Shown here: piece after piece, positions 11,025 through 23,048 of the stretch | How positions within the stretch are numbered: position 1 is the stretch's first letter | How the letters are laid out: the number at the start of each line of letters is the position of its first letter | Source: Zarea fungicola | Lineage: Eukaryota; Ascomycota; Sordariomycetes; Hypocreales; Cordycipitaceae | Direction of reading: 5' to 3' | Assembly: GCA_900169235.1 (NCBI GenBank) | Contig: FWCC01000006.1 | Span: 1-64,000 of the forward strand | Length of the DNA stretch: 64,000 nucleotides | The notes under the pieces: generated by a model | What the model saw: only the letters and a program-made list of their open reading frames with translations | Database searches by the model: none | What the model was told of the DNA's origin: nothing | Program-made: the position numbers and the translations under genes

Positions 11025-13609
11025 ATGCCTATAACAGACAGGAAGCGGGCAGAACTCGCTCGGAATTGGGGTATCACTCTGCGAGAAAGACGTGACTGGC
11101 CTGATTCTTTCTGCGACCTTTTTGTCTCTGTCAAAAAACTTGGCAACGCAACCTACCCTTTCCATGATGACAGAAGAGGAGCGCGCTATCATCGTGATCA
11201 TGATAGCAGCCATGCCGTCCAGGACCGTGATGCCGTGGAAGAAAGGAAACAACGTCGTGTTAAGGACCTAACATCTGAAGCACGCTTCCTTCGTGACCAC
11301 ATGTATGATAAAGGGGAAACAGATTGGAGGATCAAGATCGAGGAACCTCTCTTTAAACATTTCGAAAAGGACGTACTCTGGTGAGCTATGCGGGATTACC
11401 ACTATAGCTGACTGTCTGCTAAACGTAAAAATACAGCCGCTGCGGACACAGAGTATGGGTATCTCACCTGGACCCCTCTGCCGACCCAAAGCGCAAAGAG
11501 CAGTTACATCAAAGGCAGAAGGAGAGAACCTACTGCAGTTGTCCCAACCCAGAATGGTAAGCATGTTGTTTATTCAGAAAATGTGAGAATTCGCAGACAT
11601 AGCTTACCTGTATGCCATCTCTATAGCGAAGAGTCAAAGATATTTGGTTCTTTCTGTGAAGCGTCCATGAAATTTGAGAAAGCGCTAATGGCCAAAATAC
11701 AAAAGACCAGAGAGAAACCGGATAGGTATTTCGGCCTGCTGAACAACAACGGCAGTAGTATATCCAAACACGTGCAGAGATTACCGAAAGCTACTCGTTC
11801 ACGCATGTCGCCATTTAGCAACGCTGAAAATAAATGCGTGCTTCCGTTCCTCATTTCTGAAGCCAAATCCTCTACATCAGGAAAGTCACAGGGCGAGATT
11901 GAGCTGCAGGTATTCTTTCAGATAAGGGCGATGCTCCTTGCCCAAAACATGCTAGCGACGAAGCCAGGTGGTGATGTCGCCGCCTTCGACCCTCTGGTTT
12001 GGGCTGTGACGTATGCTGGTGACAGAGTTCACATTTTTGCTGCAGGCCTGCGTTGGCGTCAGTTGAAGCGTTATTCAAAGAGCCGACTTTGCACAGTAGT
12101 GTTTCCACATTCTACCTTGCAGTCCTTTGATGTGAATAACTAACAAAAATGCTGCAGGATGTATTTCGCCTCTGGGACGGCAACATCTCTGAAGAAGAAG
12201 AGACATTTCGTTGTCTCTCGATACTTGATTTTATTATTGACTGGGCCCGCGATATTTATCGGCCAAATGTTATCCAACAGCTGAAATCTATTGTTAAGAA
12301 GCCGTACAAACTCAAAGCCTCGCGTATGCCTTCGCCCCCGCCTTCGGTGCAATCATGGTGCACCGATGAAGGCGATGGCGAGGGTGACGTATCTGACGCG
12401 TCAGTATCCAACAGTATAACAGCAGATAGCTCTCTGTTAGAGAACATTGACAGCCTGAAAAAACGAAGTAATGACCGGCATGTGTATCGGGACGCACGCT
12501 TCGTGCGCTCTCGTATCCTAGGCCTGTTTGTTACAGCGGACACATTGCCAGATCTGTCTGACTCAAGAGATAATCGAAATACAGCAGCTGCCTTTATTGG
12601 TCAGATTGCTTTGCAACTCGAAAAACACGCTGAGGAGGATGCTTTATTCGAGATGAACGGCAGCACCATCGCCGACCTGGAAAAAGACTGGGTTGGCGAG
12701 GTCTGCGGTGCTACTCCGCATCCAACGCAACAGTTCCTCGTTTCTCTTACCTTTTCTTCTTATATGTCACCAAACTGGGAACCGACACGAGAACTAGCGT
12801 ATATCGCTGTTGCTAGGAATATTATTTCCACTATTCTAAACTACAGGTCAAAGTCCACCAACACCGACTTTTATCCTCTGGACAGAGAATCTGCTTTGGC
12901 GTTACTACGCGAGTATCGGAAAACTTCCATTGCAGCCCACCTCGCACTATGCCTTCAACGCTGTTCAATCATACCCACGGCCATGGAGCCAACAGGCCAA
13001 CCCCAGGCTGCTAAGAATGTGCTTGCTGCGCACAAAACACTAGACCCGTTGTGGATGATTGAAGATGTGGCCCGTAAGCCACGTAACTATGTATGGGATA
13101 TTTTCAGGGTTCATTACAAAAAAGAAGGAGAAAACTGCTCGAAATGCTACTTGCGTCTAGGGGCAGCATTACAGGAGCATCGGCCTCCAAGGGGTCAACC
13201 CCACGATGGGACCAAACTTTTTCCGCAACTACAATCAACGACGCTTAAGCTTTTTGTCTTGGCCTTTCATGGGAATAACAAAGCGTCAAATTGGTGCCTG
13301 TTTTGGCTGAATGAGGGTTGTGCCGAAGATCTTGCCGGGATTCGTGATCTGGAAGCCGCCGTACCAAAGACTTTCTGTACATCGCAGCGGCATGGGCCGT
13401 CTCCGCCATGGCATAGAATGAAATGGAATGAAAAATCTCTCGATATTCATCCTGTCGACAAGAACGAACAGGCGGTAGATTGTTTAACAACATTCTGCGT
13501 TTCAGTCCAGCGTGATTCAGACACCGACTCGGTGGTAGCTCCTATGGCCAGGCTACAACTGCATGCGGACACTACAGATTTGCGCACTCGGACCGGTCCA
13601 GTAAGCTAA
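11025..13609 (+). CDS. Conserved fungal protein, possible PD-(D/E)XK-like core (4 exons)
   Basis: Exons 11025-11380, 11437-11556, 11627-12095 and 12158-13609 join in phase to 798 aa. The third donor could instead be at 12099, which adds one residue. All introns have GTGAGC, GTAAGC or GTAGTG donors and AG acceptors; the third has a CTAAC branch. The N-terminal third contains a Cys pattern (DVLCRCGH ... YCSCPNPEC). The middle contains LPFLISEAKS followed by GEIELQVFFQIRAML, then FDPLVWAVTY and FRLWDGNI...DFIIDWARDIYRP. These blocks occur in a widespread family of uncharacterised fungal proteins. The E-x-K with a downstream Gln-containing helix resembles PD-(D/E)XK nuclease-fold relatives (inference). 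The C-terminal half, with CSKCYLRLG, is unrecognised. There is no signal peptide or membrane segment. Function unknown. Confidence 0.7.
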
Positions 13610-14423
13610 GGGTGTCTCTTAGACGCTTTGTACTTGTTGCGGTGATGCATTCGATTTAAGTTGCGGTAGATGGTCTTGGCACGGGCAAGCCCGATGAATC
13701 TCGTCCACCGTCGTACGCTCCAACGCTGGAGACTTACACGTCCATTGTGTACACATTTTCACAATCCCACTACCTCGGAGTCTTTAGAAACGGCATGGAA
13801 GTCGATTTTTCTGTCTATCGGAGATCAATGTAACGTGCCGGTCCATGCAGGTCCTTGTCGAGTACTCTGTTGGTGTAGCATACGCCAAGACGATCGATCG
13901 CTGCCTATAACGGACAATTGGTCTGTGGGCATCTACAACCTACGGGCAGTTTGAGATAGCTCAATTCTGGTGTCATGCTTCACTTTGTGGTTGGATTAAT
14001 GAGTGTCAACCGGTGCGCCAATGGAGAGAACTGCCAAAGCTGTGCCTCGGCCGGCCACCGGGAACCAGACCTCTTATCTATTTACCATTGGCCAGATTGG
14101 CGTCAATCGATCTTCGTAGGTGGCAGTATATGGATATGACTGATCTTAAGCACTCAGATTGACGAATTTTATTTACCATTTTACGAACTCAATAGACTAC
14201 TCTCCAGGATGTTCTAGCTTGACGCAGAGCATGAAATCCTGAATACTCTTGTTGAGAAAGTTGTCTTGCTTTCCCATTTCATGCCATACTAGCCAAAGAG
14301 AATACAGGAAATTGCAGTAGAAACAAAATTGGCACAGTTTTCACTGGTGCTCCCTCCACCCTGACTTTTCTGCTAGGTCATCAACCCGCACCATCTACAT
14401 ATTTTCCGATCAGTTCAGAGCTT
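13610..14423. other. Intergenic between convergent genes
   Basis: No supported gene. A 94-codon frame at 13670-13954 is not convincing. Confidence 0.5.
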
Positions 14424-15227
14424 CTAGTTTTTGTGGACAACCAATACGCCCATCAGCGGATTTGCTTCTCTTATTTTCCAATCATCTGGCGTAAAAGCCG
14501 GCTGATACTCTTTTAGCCAGTCTGGGCCAAGCAGCATCTCTCTCTTCCATTCTAGTTTCCCTTTGAAACCCCCTATTATGGCGGCCTCTTCATAAATGCT
14601 CTTTTTCAAGTGATATGCTGAAAATTGCACTTCATCACTTATAATGACTTGTTTATTCCAGCCCTCTCCTGAACTTAACTTTGAGGGATACTGGTAGAGA
14701 GGGCGGACTGCTGTCATTGGGGGGCTGTTCCACACTGCTGCTCGCGATTCAAGATCTTGTGTGGGGTGAGGTACCACAGTGACGAAGACACCGTCATCTT
14801 GGAGGTTCAAAGCAGCCATCCGGAACATGGAGACAAGCTGCTCCTTGTTGGCCGCATAGTTGAGCAACCAGCATCCAAACGCCAGATTAAAGTAGCCCTC
14901 GCTGCCGTTTGGCGACAGCGATTGTGGAACGGTCCCATCCGCCTCCACGAGGCGCACCTGGCCGGACTCGATGTGCTTTGCTAGTCTCGCCGCGGCAAGT
15001 TGCAGCATTGGTGCTGCAATATCCATTGCCGTGACCTCGCGGCAACCCCAGTCGCATAGCTTGGCGGTGTAAGAGCCTGTGCCGCATGCAAATTCTACCA
15101 CTTTGGTCTCGTCTGTCAGGAATGGCGAGACGGCGGAGTAAATATTTTGGGCCTCCATAGCCCGGTAGGGAAGCGTGTCGAAGATGTTATAAGACGAGGC
15201 AATTTCGTCATACTGCGTGACGACCAT
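14424..15227 (-). CDS. SAM-dependent methyltransferase
   Basis: A single exon of 267 aa from MVVTQYDEIA. An in-frame ATG ten codons upstream (15257) is possible, but the YDEIASSYN opening of class I methyltransferases argues for the later start. Motif I (VVEFACGTGSYT, about residues 43-54) binds S-adenosylmethionine. It is followed by the acidic strand end in TAMDIAAPML (about 67-76) and by the ADGTV and NLAFGCWLLNYAA blocks typical of ubiE/methyltransferase-25-like enzymes. The substrate cannot be told from sequence. Homologues are often secondary-metabolism or detoxification methyltransferases, but no synthase gene is nearby. Confidence 0.85.
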   Translation of the reverse strand: MVVTQYDEIASSYNIFDTLPYRAMEAQNIYSAVSPFLTDETKVVEFACGTGSYTAKLCDWGCREVTAMDIAAPMLQLAAARLAKHIESGQVRLVEADGTVPQSLSPNGSEGYFNLAFGCWLLNYAANKEQLVSMFRMAALNLQDDGVFVTVVPHPTQDLESRAAVWNSPPMTAVRPLYQYPSKLSSGEGWNKQVIISDEVQFSAYHLKKSIYEEAAIIGGFKGKLEWKREMLLGPDWLKEYQPAFTPDDWKIREANPLMGVLVVHKN

Positions 15228-16976
15228 TATGATGTCTGTGGGTGACTGCTGTCGCAAAATTGTTTGGGCTTATAGGAAATTGAAAAGAGGAGATTTGAAT
15301 ATGGAAAAGAAGCAAAATAGTGTCTAGTAAGCGTGGATGCGTTTCATGAAGAACGCCCTTTGAGTATACAAAACTATGCTGCTTTCTGGCGTGCTTAGCC
15401 ATAAATTATATAGCTCGACGTTCGAGAAACCGCTTTGACACGTGGAAAATGCGATGCAGTAGCTGCTCTTCTCAGCCCCGTCGGCTTTGGTGGATGCATG
15501 ACTATACGATGCCCAAAATAACGGCCCAACGGAGACAATTCAAGATGTTGTTTGGTCGAGATTTCGGTCTAATCAGTTCCAAACCTATAGTAAAAAGCAA
15601 TTCTCGCTTGATTTGTTATGCGACCCCTGTCGAACCTGTCATGCGCCCAATGAAATCCAATGCAGGCATTCCCGCCGTTCCATACTGGGCATTTTCGCGC
15701 AGTCCAGATGGTAGCAATGTGGGCATTCCAAACCTTTCATCGTCGGAATATAACTCACGTCTCACCGCTCTTTTCATTCGCCCATTGTCAATATATGTGT
15801 GCATTTTTTGTACAGTACTCACGTACTAATAAGGTGGCAGCTCGCTGGTCACTTTCAACGGGCTATACAGAAACAGACATTAGCGCTTGGACATTCTCTC
15901 AAGAGCAATAGCTTCACTGGCAGTGCCATTGAGAAGCTGCTCTACTGATCCCATAATGCTCCACCAGATTTCAGTACCAATACCAAAGACGCTGTCGGAC
16001 AATTTCAGAGCTCCTTCCTTTTTTGAAGTATTGTGAAGTGGCGTCCGGCAACCTTTCCAGGGGTTTACTACTTGATGGGTATACCAAACATGCGTCTCAC
16101 TCTTTCAAAGTACGCAGTCCCGCAGAACCGCTGTAATTGTTCAGCTACTGCTACAGGAGTCGCCCGCTCCTGATTTACGCTGGCTTGCCAGACAGTGGCC
16201 TTGTATAGCTAGTTTTAGGTACCTTAATTAACTACTTCTGTAATGCGAAAGAAGAGTCCGTAATAAAACAGTTAAGCGGCACCAGTTTGCAGTCAGTGTT
16301 GCGCTGTATAGTTCTGTTCCGTTGCTCTCGAGGATCAGTGGTTCGCTTTAGGCCAAGATCGAACAGCCATTGGCGCTATGGACGCCACGGCTTAATCGGC
16401 TGCGGACTCTACACTGGAATCCGACCGTTCGGCAATGTCGCTCCACCTCCTCGATCTCGCGCCATCTGCCATACTGATCGGGCAGTTTAAGAAGTCATCG
16501 AATTCAATATAGGTTATCCAGTCAAAATCAAGATGATTACTATTATTCTATTATATCCGCTGTAATTTGAACTGTGGCTGCCAAAATCACGAAGCTCAGG
16601 ACACACCATGAGCTCTGACCAACGAGCGCGCTGTAATTAGACTATCATACTGAAAGAAATGCCAACTGTGGCATGGTTGCTTTGGGCATCTCTCGGTCCT
16701 AGAAAATAGAGGAACTAATGAAAAAACAAAGAAAGGTATCCTCGCCAGCTGTGTTTCAGCTCGCCGGGCTTTTGTGCGCCCGAACCAATACCGCCCGGTC
16801 CGGACCAAGAACCAAGAATAGCTTAGGGCCTTCTGGCGCGTAGGTCGCTGACGAACTAGCTGAACTAGGCTACAATTAACTTTGCCCTGTCGAAGCTTCT
16901 CATTTCTCTAAATGCATCTCGTCGACGACATTTACTGTTGCGCCGATTGAAGCTTAGATAACGCAGGCCTTACATC
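15228..16976. other. Divergent intergenic region
   Basis: About 1.75 kb between the methyltransferase and the P450. A TATA-like run (TATATAATTTAT on the minus strand, about 15401-15412) lies about 175 bp upstream of the methyltransferase start. Short frames around 15449-15911 and 16287-16490 are not convincing. Confidence 0.45.
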
Positions 16977-18662
16977 ATGGCTCTTGGGCTTGTAGAATCC
17001 GTGATTGCCCTTGGGGGCGACCATCCCATTCGATTTTTTACGATCTTCTTTGCCGTTGCCTACCTTGGCTATGTCTTGCTGCGGCACCTCGTCGCGTACA
17101 TTTCTCTGTCCAGGTCGTACAAGATCAATGGCTGCGAGCGCCCTCCTCGCCACCTCATCTATGATCCCATTTTTGGCATTGACTTCACAATGGGCAACAT
17201 CAAAGCCTTTCGCGAAAGTAGATTCCTCGAGAGGCAGAGGGCGCGGTACAATGAAACTGGTACAACGCACTACACTTTTGTCAACGGCAGACAAGCCATC
17301 CATACCATCGATCCAGAGAACATCAAGGCCATTCTGGCTACCAACTTCAAAGACTACACGATTGCCCACCGCAAAACCATCATGGGTCCTCTCCTTGGAC
17401 GTGGCATCTTTGTTTCAGACGGCGAAGACTGGATGCACTCACGCGGCCTTCTCCGCCCCAACTTTGTCAAGGACCAGCTTGCCGACCTCGATATGCTGGA
17501 GCGACACATGCGGGAGCTCCTCCGCGTTCTCCCCAAGAACCCTTCCGAGGTTGTCGACTTGCAGGAGTACTTTCTGAGCTTCACCATGGATTCAGCCACC
17601 GAGTTCCTCTTTGGCCAATCCAGCAATACTTTAATAAATAGCACTGCCCGCGACCAGGAATTTGGCGAGGCTTTCAAGTTCTCCCTCAACAACATGGCGC
17701 TGCAGATGCGACGTGGCCCTCTGAATCGCTTCTACGGCAAGGATCCCAAAGTTGCGCGGGCGTACAAGACCTGCCGCGACTACGTCACGACCTATGTTGA
17801 CTTGGCCATGGATCTTCGTGAAAAGAACAAGGCAAAATCACATGATGACGATGACTTCGAAAGCCAGACGGAGCGCTACTACTTCCTCAAGGAGCTCGCG
17901 AATGTTCTCGATGATAGGGAGCGTATTTGTGATGAGCTGCTGAACATTCTAGTCGCAGGCCGCGATACCACGGCCAGTCTACTTGCCAGCGCCTTTCATG
18001 TACTCTCCCGCAGACCGGATTTGTGGCACAAACTTCGTAACGAGGTCTCAGATCTCAACGGCCAGCCTCCCAGCTACGACCAGCTGCGAAACCTGAAATT
18101 TTGCAAGTACATAATTAATGAGAGTAAGCATAAAGCTCCTTCTATCAGATGGAGAGACCATTTCAACTAACGGTGTATAGCGTTGCGCCTCTATCCTCCT
18201 GTGGCTCTCAACGGTAGAGCGGCCGTGCGTGACACGGTTCTCCCCACCGGCGGTGGACCAGATGGCACATCGCCAATCTTTGTCCGCGAGGGCCAAGGCG
18301 TTGTCTACAACCCGTATGTTATGCACCGGCGCAAGGACTTTTACGGCGAGGACGCTCTGGAGTTCCGACCCGAACGCTGGGAGACGCAACGACATGGCTG
18401 GGTAAGCAGCGCCCTGCATTGTGAAACACCATGTAACCAAGTGAGGCTAATTACCTTCATCTAGGAATATCTGCCTTTCAACGGTGGCCCTCGCATCTGC
18501 CTTGGTCAGCAATATGCCCTGACAGAGGCCACGTATGTTATAGTGCGTCTTGCGCAGGAATACTCTTCTATCGCTACAGCTGATGGCAAGCCGTGGGTAG
18601 AGGACCTTGGACTGACAATCGCCGTCAAGGGCGGCGTCAATTGCAGGCTCACAACCGCTTAG
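16977..18662 (+). CDS. Cytochrome P450, CYP52 clan (alkane/fatty-acid hydroxylase type)
   Basis: Three exons, 16977-18123, 18181-18401 and 18465-18662, give 521 aa. A membrane anchor is at residues about 18-40 ([18 protein letters not shown]). The I-helix motif AGRDTTASL is at about 327, the K-helix E-x-x-R in NETLRLYPPV is completed across intron 1, the PERF-like segment reads FRPERWE, and the heme loop [12 protein letters not shown] has Cys468 as iron ligand. The spacing and words such as [17 protein letters not shown] [16 protein letters not shown] and [11 protein letters not shown] match the CYP52 clan, known for terminal hydroxylation of alkanes and fatty acids in the ER. Intron donors are GTAAGC. 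The specific subfamily cannot be given. Confidence 0.93.
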
Positions 18663-19440
18663 GTGGCTTTCCACTGTGGCAGTCATAGTCTGGTGACGAT
18701 GTGAATGACGGTTGAAAGCGGAAGCAGCGGTTTAGCAACGGCTAGTTTCATTTTACCAGACTCTTCCTCGGGATTAAGCTAGTTCAAAACAACGAGTGCA
18801 AGTATTTCAAACCGCTATTGCCATGTTATGACGGGGCGTTCCAGTATCGTACTTATTTTGTTATAATCTTTTTTTGTGACAGGGAGAATCAGCTGCTCAG
18901 AAGCCTATAACTCGTGTCCGCCAGGTCTGGTAGCACTTGAAGCGATAGCTTTCATATAATGACAAAGACGAGTACGTAATATTAATTTATTGTGTAACCT
19001 ATTCTTTCATTATACTGTCATTTATGCAGCCTCCACAGCCGACTTTGTATTGTCACGCGACACAGCCTTGAAATTGATATTGGAGGATTGTGGCTGCGCA
19101 ATATCAGTGATCGGCAAATATCATGCTTAATGCTTTCGGAACATCCATTCTGGGAACAGCACCGAGGTTTATGGTGGTATGTCTGCCTGCAGACGGGATA
19201 ATTTCGCACTTGGTCTGCAGCGGCCATGTCCAACTTTTCGACGAGGGGAGTGACCGTCTAGCGCTTGCGACCAGGCTCTGTCATGCAGGGCACAGTAATA
19301 GCCCATGAGGCAGCAACATATAAAGACGGGTCTTTCTGCTGCCTGACTGCTCATTCAAATACTTTCTGGCAGCCATACAACAAACTCTGTTACATCCTCA
19401 TTCATACTATTACGGTGCATATCGTCCTGTCCCATCCACC
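18663..19440. other. Intergenic with promoter of the next gene
   Basis: No supported gene. The right end carries the TATA-containing promoter of the small secreted protein gene. Confidence 0.5.
19317..19325 (+). promoter_or_regulatory. TATA box of the small secreted protein gene
   Basis: CATATAAAG lies about 115 bp upstream of the ATG at 19441, in a good position for a strongly regulated gene. Confidence 0.55.
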
Positions 19441-19809
19441 ATGAGACTGTCCACCATTGCAGCTGTTGGCGTCTTCAGCACCGCTGCGCTAGCGGAGTAC
19501 TGCCGTTACAGAATCCGTTCATATGGAAATCCCGATTGTAGCGGTAACGCCTTTAATGATCGTTATCTCAGCTCCACGTCCTGCTTTGACCTCGCTGGAG
19601 GGGAGTACATTTGGATCAACTCGGTAGACGGAACCGATTACTGTACTCACGGCAATTGGATTCGAGAGTATGCCAATTTTCTACATCCCGGATCCTGCAG
19701 CAACAACAATAGGGGCGAGCAGTATGTTGAGATGCAGCGATGCGAACATTTGCAGCACTATTGGAACGGGGCTATCGGTAGCGATTCCATTCGCATCAAT
19801 TACGCATAG
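19441..19809 (+). CDS. Small secreted cysteine protein (effector-like)
   Basis: A 122-aa intronless frame with signal peptide MRLSTIAAVGVFSTAALA followed by a mature domain with six cysteines (YCRY, DCSG, SCFD, YCTH, SCSN, RCEH), enough for three disulfides. It is rich in Asn, Ser, Tyr and Gly. No known family is recognised. A canonical TATA box and compact gene favour a real, inducible secreted product. Size, signal peptide and Cys content are those of candidate effectors, but that role is only an inference. Confidence 0.75.
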   Translation: MRLSTIAAVGVFSTAALAEYCRYRIRSYGNPDCSGNAFNDRYLSSTSCFDLAGGEYIWINSVDGTDYCTHGNWIREYANFLHPGSCSNNNRGEQYVEMQRCEHLQHYWNGAIGSDSIRINYA

Positions 19810-21497
19810 CATAGGGGCTTGGATATTGTTGATTTCAAATTGGAAACTGAAGAATCTGTGGTAGCCGCTGGTCAACTGTTAAATCGAAAGCAGTAGGCAA
19901 TAGAAAGGTTTCTATTTCAAAATTATGCCAATCATAAATGATTGTAGATAAAAACCCGGAGTATACTAGTCCCAACAAATGATTAGTAATGTTCTTCAGG
20001 CTCGACTGTATGACTTGGAGTATCGATCCGCTCCACCATTGACAATATACAGCCTTACAGGAACAGGCTAAGACCCAAACAATGTAACCTGCCATATTCC
20101 TACCTGGCGCTTACTGAGAGCCTGCTGCCTGCAGTATCACACCTCGGGAGTATGCTGTGTGAGATCAGCAGTGCGCCAGTCGGGAAACAGTATGGGTGGA
20201 TAGTAGCCTGTTTACTAAGGAATAAGCAATGGATTTTGGACGCCTCATGTATTCCCACAGGGCTACTCGCAAAGTTCTCTGCAAGGTTTCGGCCTTGTCT
20301 GAATCCAGAATGTGCCGAATCTCAATTATGATGGCCTCACACAGCTAATTGCCTCAATCGGTCAAGACCGGCTCATCTCCAACTTTCCCTCTCCTCACAC
20401 GAGGATGCAATGTCAGGACTTGAGAATCTAGCGAACTTGAAATTGAACCTCATACCTGTCACGGACCTAGAAGGTATATATTGGATGCTAGGGATGTCCC
20501 GCCACTGCTCGAAATTGCTTGATCTTTTTAGGTCTCTGTGGCCAGTGGACCTAGCACACTGGTCCTGACAATACCCATCTTCTGTCAGGCGAACGTAGCA
20601 CCGATAATACCCGCATTGTTGATCAGTCCATATAAAGCTGATTCTGACTTGAGCAATGTGTTTCCTACACTCATGGCACTAGAAAACCTCGCAGGGCCAA
20701 GCTGCAAGAAATGAGAAGTAGCAAAAACGACGGATTAATACTTCTTTAATACACTGCTTCTTGTAGCTTGAGTTCTGGCCATGCCGAGGCATTTAATAAA
20801 TCAGAAATATCATAGTCACTTGCGTCACCCAGATTAGCATTTTGCCTAGTCATAAAATGATGCCGACTGAGGAAGCAAAACGAGGCGCATCTGCAATGAC
20901 ATGGAAACATACCGCCACGGCGCCATGGTGTCTCCCCCAGATGAATGAAAATGCTTAACCCTGTTTCCGATATATTTCCCAACGAATCGGCAGACGCTTG
21001 AAAATTGGGCCTGCGCATCGCCCTCCACTTTGCCCGAGAGATCCCACCTGGCGAGCGTCCGCACCATAACGCAGGCCAGACAGCCGGGCGTTTGCATTGA
21101 CTAGGTCTCTTTCGACCTTTGTGCTACTTTGTTTGTTTCTCCGATGAGGCAGTTCCCGCCTTACTGCCGTCTGTGGGGGTATTTACTAGTGTGGCTGTGG
21201 TCTCGCTCCAGCCCATTCTTGGCAGGCTTTCTGTGTGGGTGAGGCGGATCTTGTCATGTATCATGTGCGCCTTGCCCAGCCAAAGACAGCCTCTGGTGCT
21301 GTTTCTTCGCCGGTGCTATTCTATTTCTCCGATAGGGACTCCGCCGCCTTTCCCATTAACCTTGTTTTAACCTTTTGTCTACTTGTCCCCTTTTCAACGC
21401 ATAAAACTGGCCTCCTTTCAAAGCATAACAATTGAAATTAATCCATGAAAACTCCCCTTGCCAATTAGCGCTGCATAAAATATTATCCATAGCTGCG
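19810..21497. other. Intergenic, nothing firmly supported
   Basis: About 1.7 kb. Minus-strand frames at 20746-21097 do not join into a recognisable product. A relic cannot be excluded. Confidence 0.45.
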
Positions 21498-22897
21498 ATG
21501 GGCACCAAAGGCGGCACCACTACCCAAGGCTCACCAACACAAGCAACTAGTCGCGATGACCTGCTGCGGCATCATCAAGAGCTGCTCGCCCTCACATATA
21601 AGCGCGGCCAGTTTGTCACTTGTCCTGCCTGTCGACATGGTGGCACCACAGTTCTAGCCAAAGAGCGGCTCGCGGGATGGCGGTAAGCTCCCCTGTTCAC
21701 TCCACGATCCGGCCGGCTAACCAAGTCTGTAGATACGCAGCCTGCACGGCTGTAGCCATCTTATTTGCGCCCCTTACCCTCGGAGTTATGCTCTTTGCCC
21801 TCCCCTTTTTCTTCAAGCCGCAGTTCGCCGTGCATTCCTGTCGTCGCTGCGGACTGCGCCTCGCCATCACCACTGGCGGCCTGGGCGACTACGGCTACAC
21901 CATTTCCGCCGACGTATCCGACGCCAACTTTGCACCGGCAGAGGATGACTGGCGGCCCGACCTGGCGCGGCTCCCCGGCGGAATGCGCGTGGCCCGGTCT
22001 CCCCTGGGACCGCGGCCGGAAATTTCGGAGAAGGAAATGAAGACGTGCAGCGGGCGCTTTAGAAATCTGAAAGCCAGGACGCGGATCAAGCTCGTGTCGG
22101 ATGACTGGCTCAAGGGTCCGGTACGGTGCATGGTCATGACTGACGCAGAGAGTGCAGCCACCACTGCGCAGGAGAGAGCGGACGCAGAAGGAGAGGTCTT
22201 TTGCCAAATTCACCTGAACAACCTCGACGATGTCGCCTCCTACACCGCCTCCAAGCCAAGCATCCAGGTCACCATGCGAGCCCCTGCATCGCTCCCTCCG
22301 CAGAGGGCAGCACCAGAAAAGACGCAGCCACCGTCACCACATGCGGCGAACAGCAACGAGGACCCGCCGCCTTCAGAGTTTACCGAGACCTGCCGCATCG
22401 ACCTCTTTCAAGGCGACAACTACTCGGCTCACTTCCATCTGCCCGCCCAAAACCCACCGTCCTACTCCTCGCCTTCCTCCTCTTCGTGCCCGCCCACTGT
22501 CAACGTCTCCACCGTGACAAAACGCTTTCGCACGCAGTTCTGGGGCGGCATGCCCATTTGGCGCTGGAAGTCATCCGAGGGGTACCTGCTATGGGTGTCG
22601 CGACGGTTCCGCGACGCGGACATGTCGGCGTTGGATACTACACTATGCCTCGTCGACGACTATGAGCGCCTTGTGGCTGTCGTCGATGGCTGGGAGAGTA
22701 GACGGATACCTAGCGGGGGCTCCGCTGCGGGCAACCCTAGTCCATTGGTACGCGAGTGCAGATTGAAGTTGTATGCCGATTTGGAGGCTGGTGTGCTGGG
22801 CGAGATACTGGGCAGCTACTGCGTGCTACTTGCACAGGTGAGGAGAGCGACCAAGGTACTGGATAGGGAGGAGAGGGAGAAGCGGGATAATTATTAG
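21498..22897 (+). CDS. LITAF-like zinc/membrane protein
   Basis: Exons 21498-21682 and 21733-22897 (intron GTAAGC...CTGTAG, branch GCTAAC) give 449 aa from MGTKGGTTTQ. Residues C42-x2-C45 and H96-x-C98-x2-C101 flank a hydrophobic segment of about 25 residues (AVAILFAPLTLGVMLFALPFF). This is the layout of LITAF domains, where the two Cys half-sites close a zinc site and the hydrophobic part dips into the cytosolic leaflet of endosomal membranes. The long C-terminal part (about 330 residues), with FRTQFWGGMPIWRWKSSEGY and LRECRLKLY-like VRECRLKLY blocks, is unrecognised but open throughout. The LITAF call is inferred from the motif; the gene structure is well supported. Confidence 0.75.
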
Positions 22898-23048
22898 CGC
22901 CAATAATTGCGCCTGTTTGCCTGTATTTCTCCTCTTGCATGATTTTTTTTTTTAACTATTCTAACACAATAAGCGTTGCCGTGACCTGTGTCTGGTATTA
23001 AGAACGAAGTCGGTCTACTGGGGAGACTCGTGATGCCTCACCATCATT

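Noticed and set aside
20746..21097. Overlapping minus-strand frames that might be exons
   Set aside because: The only GT..AG pair that joins them is 22 bp, too short for an intron, and the product is unrecognised.
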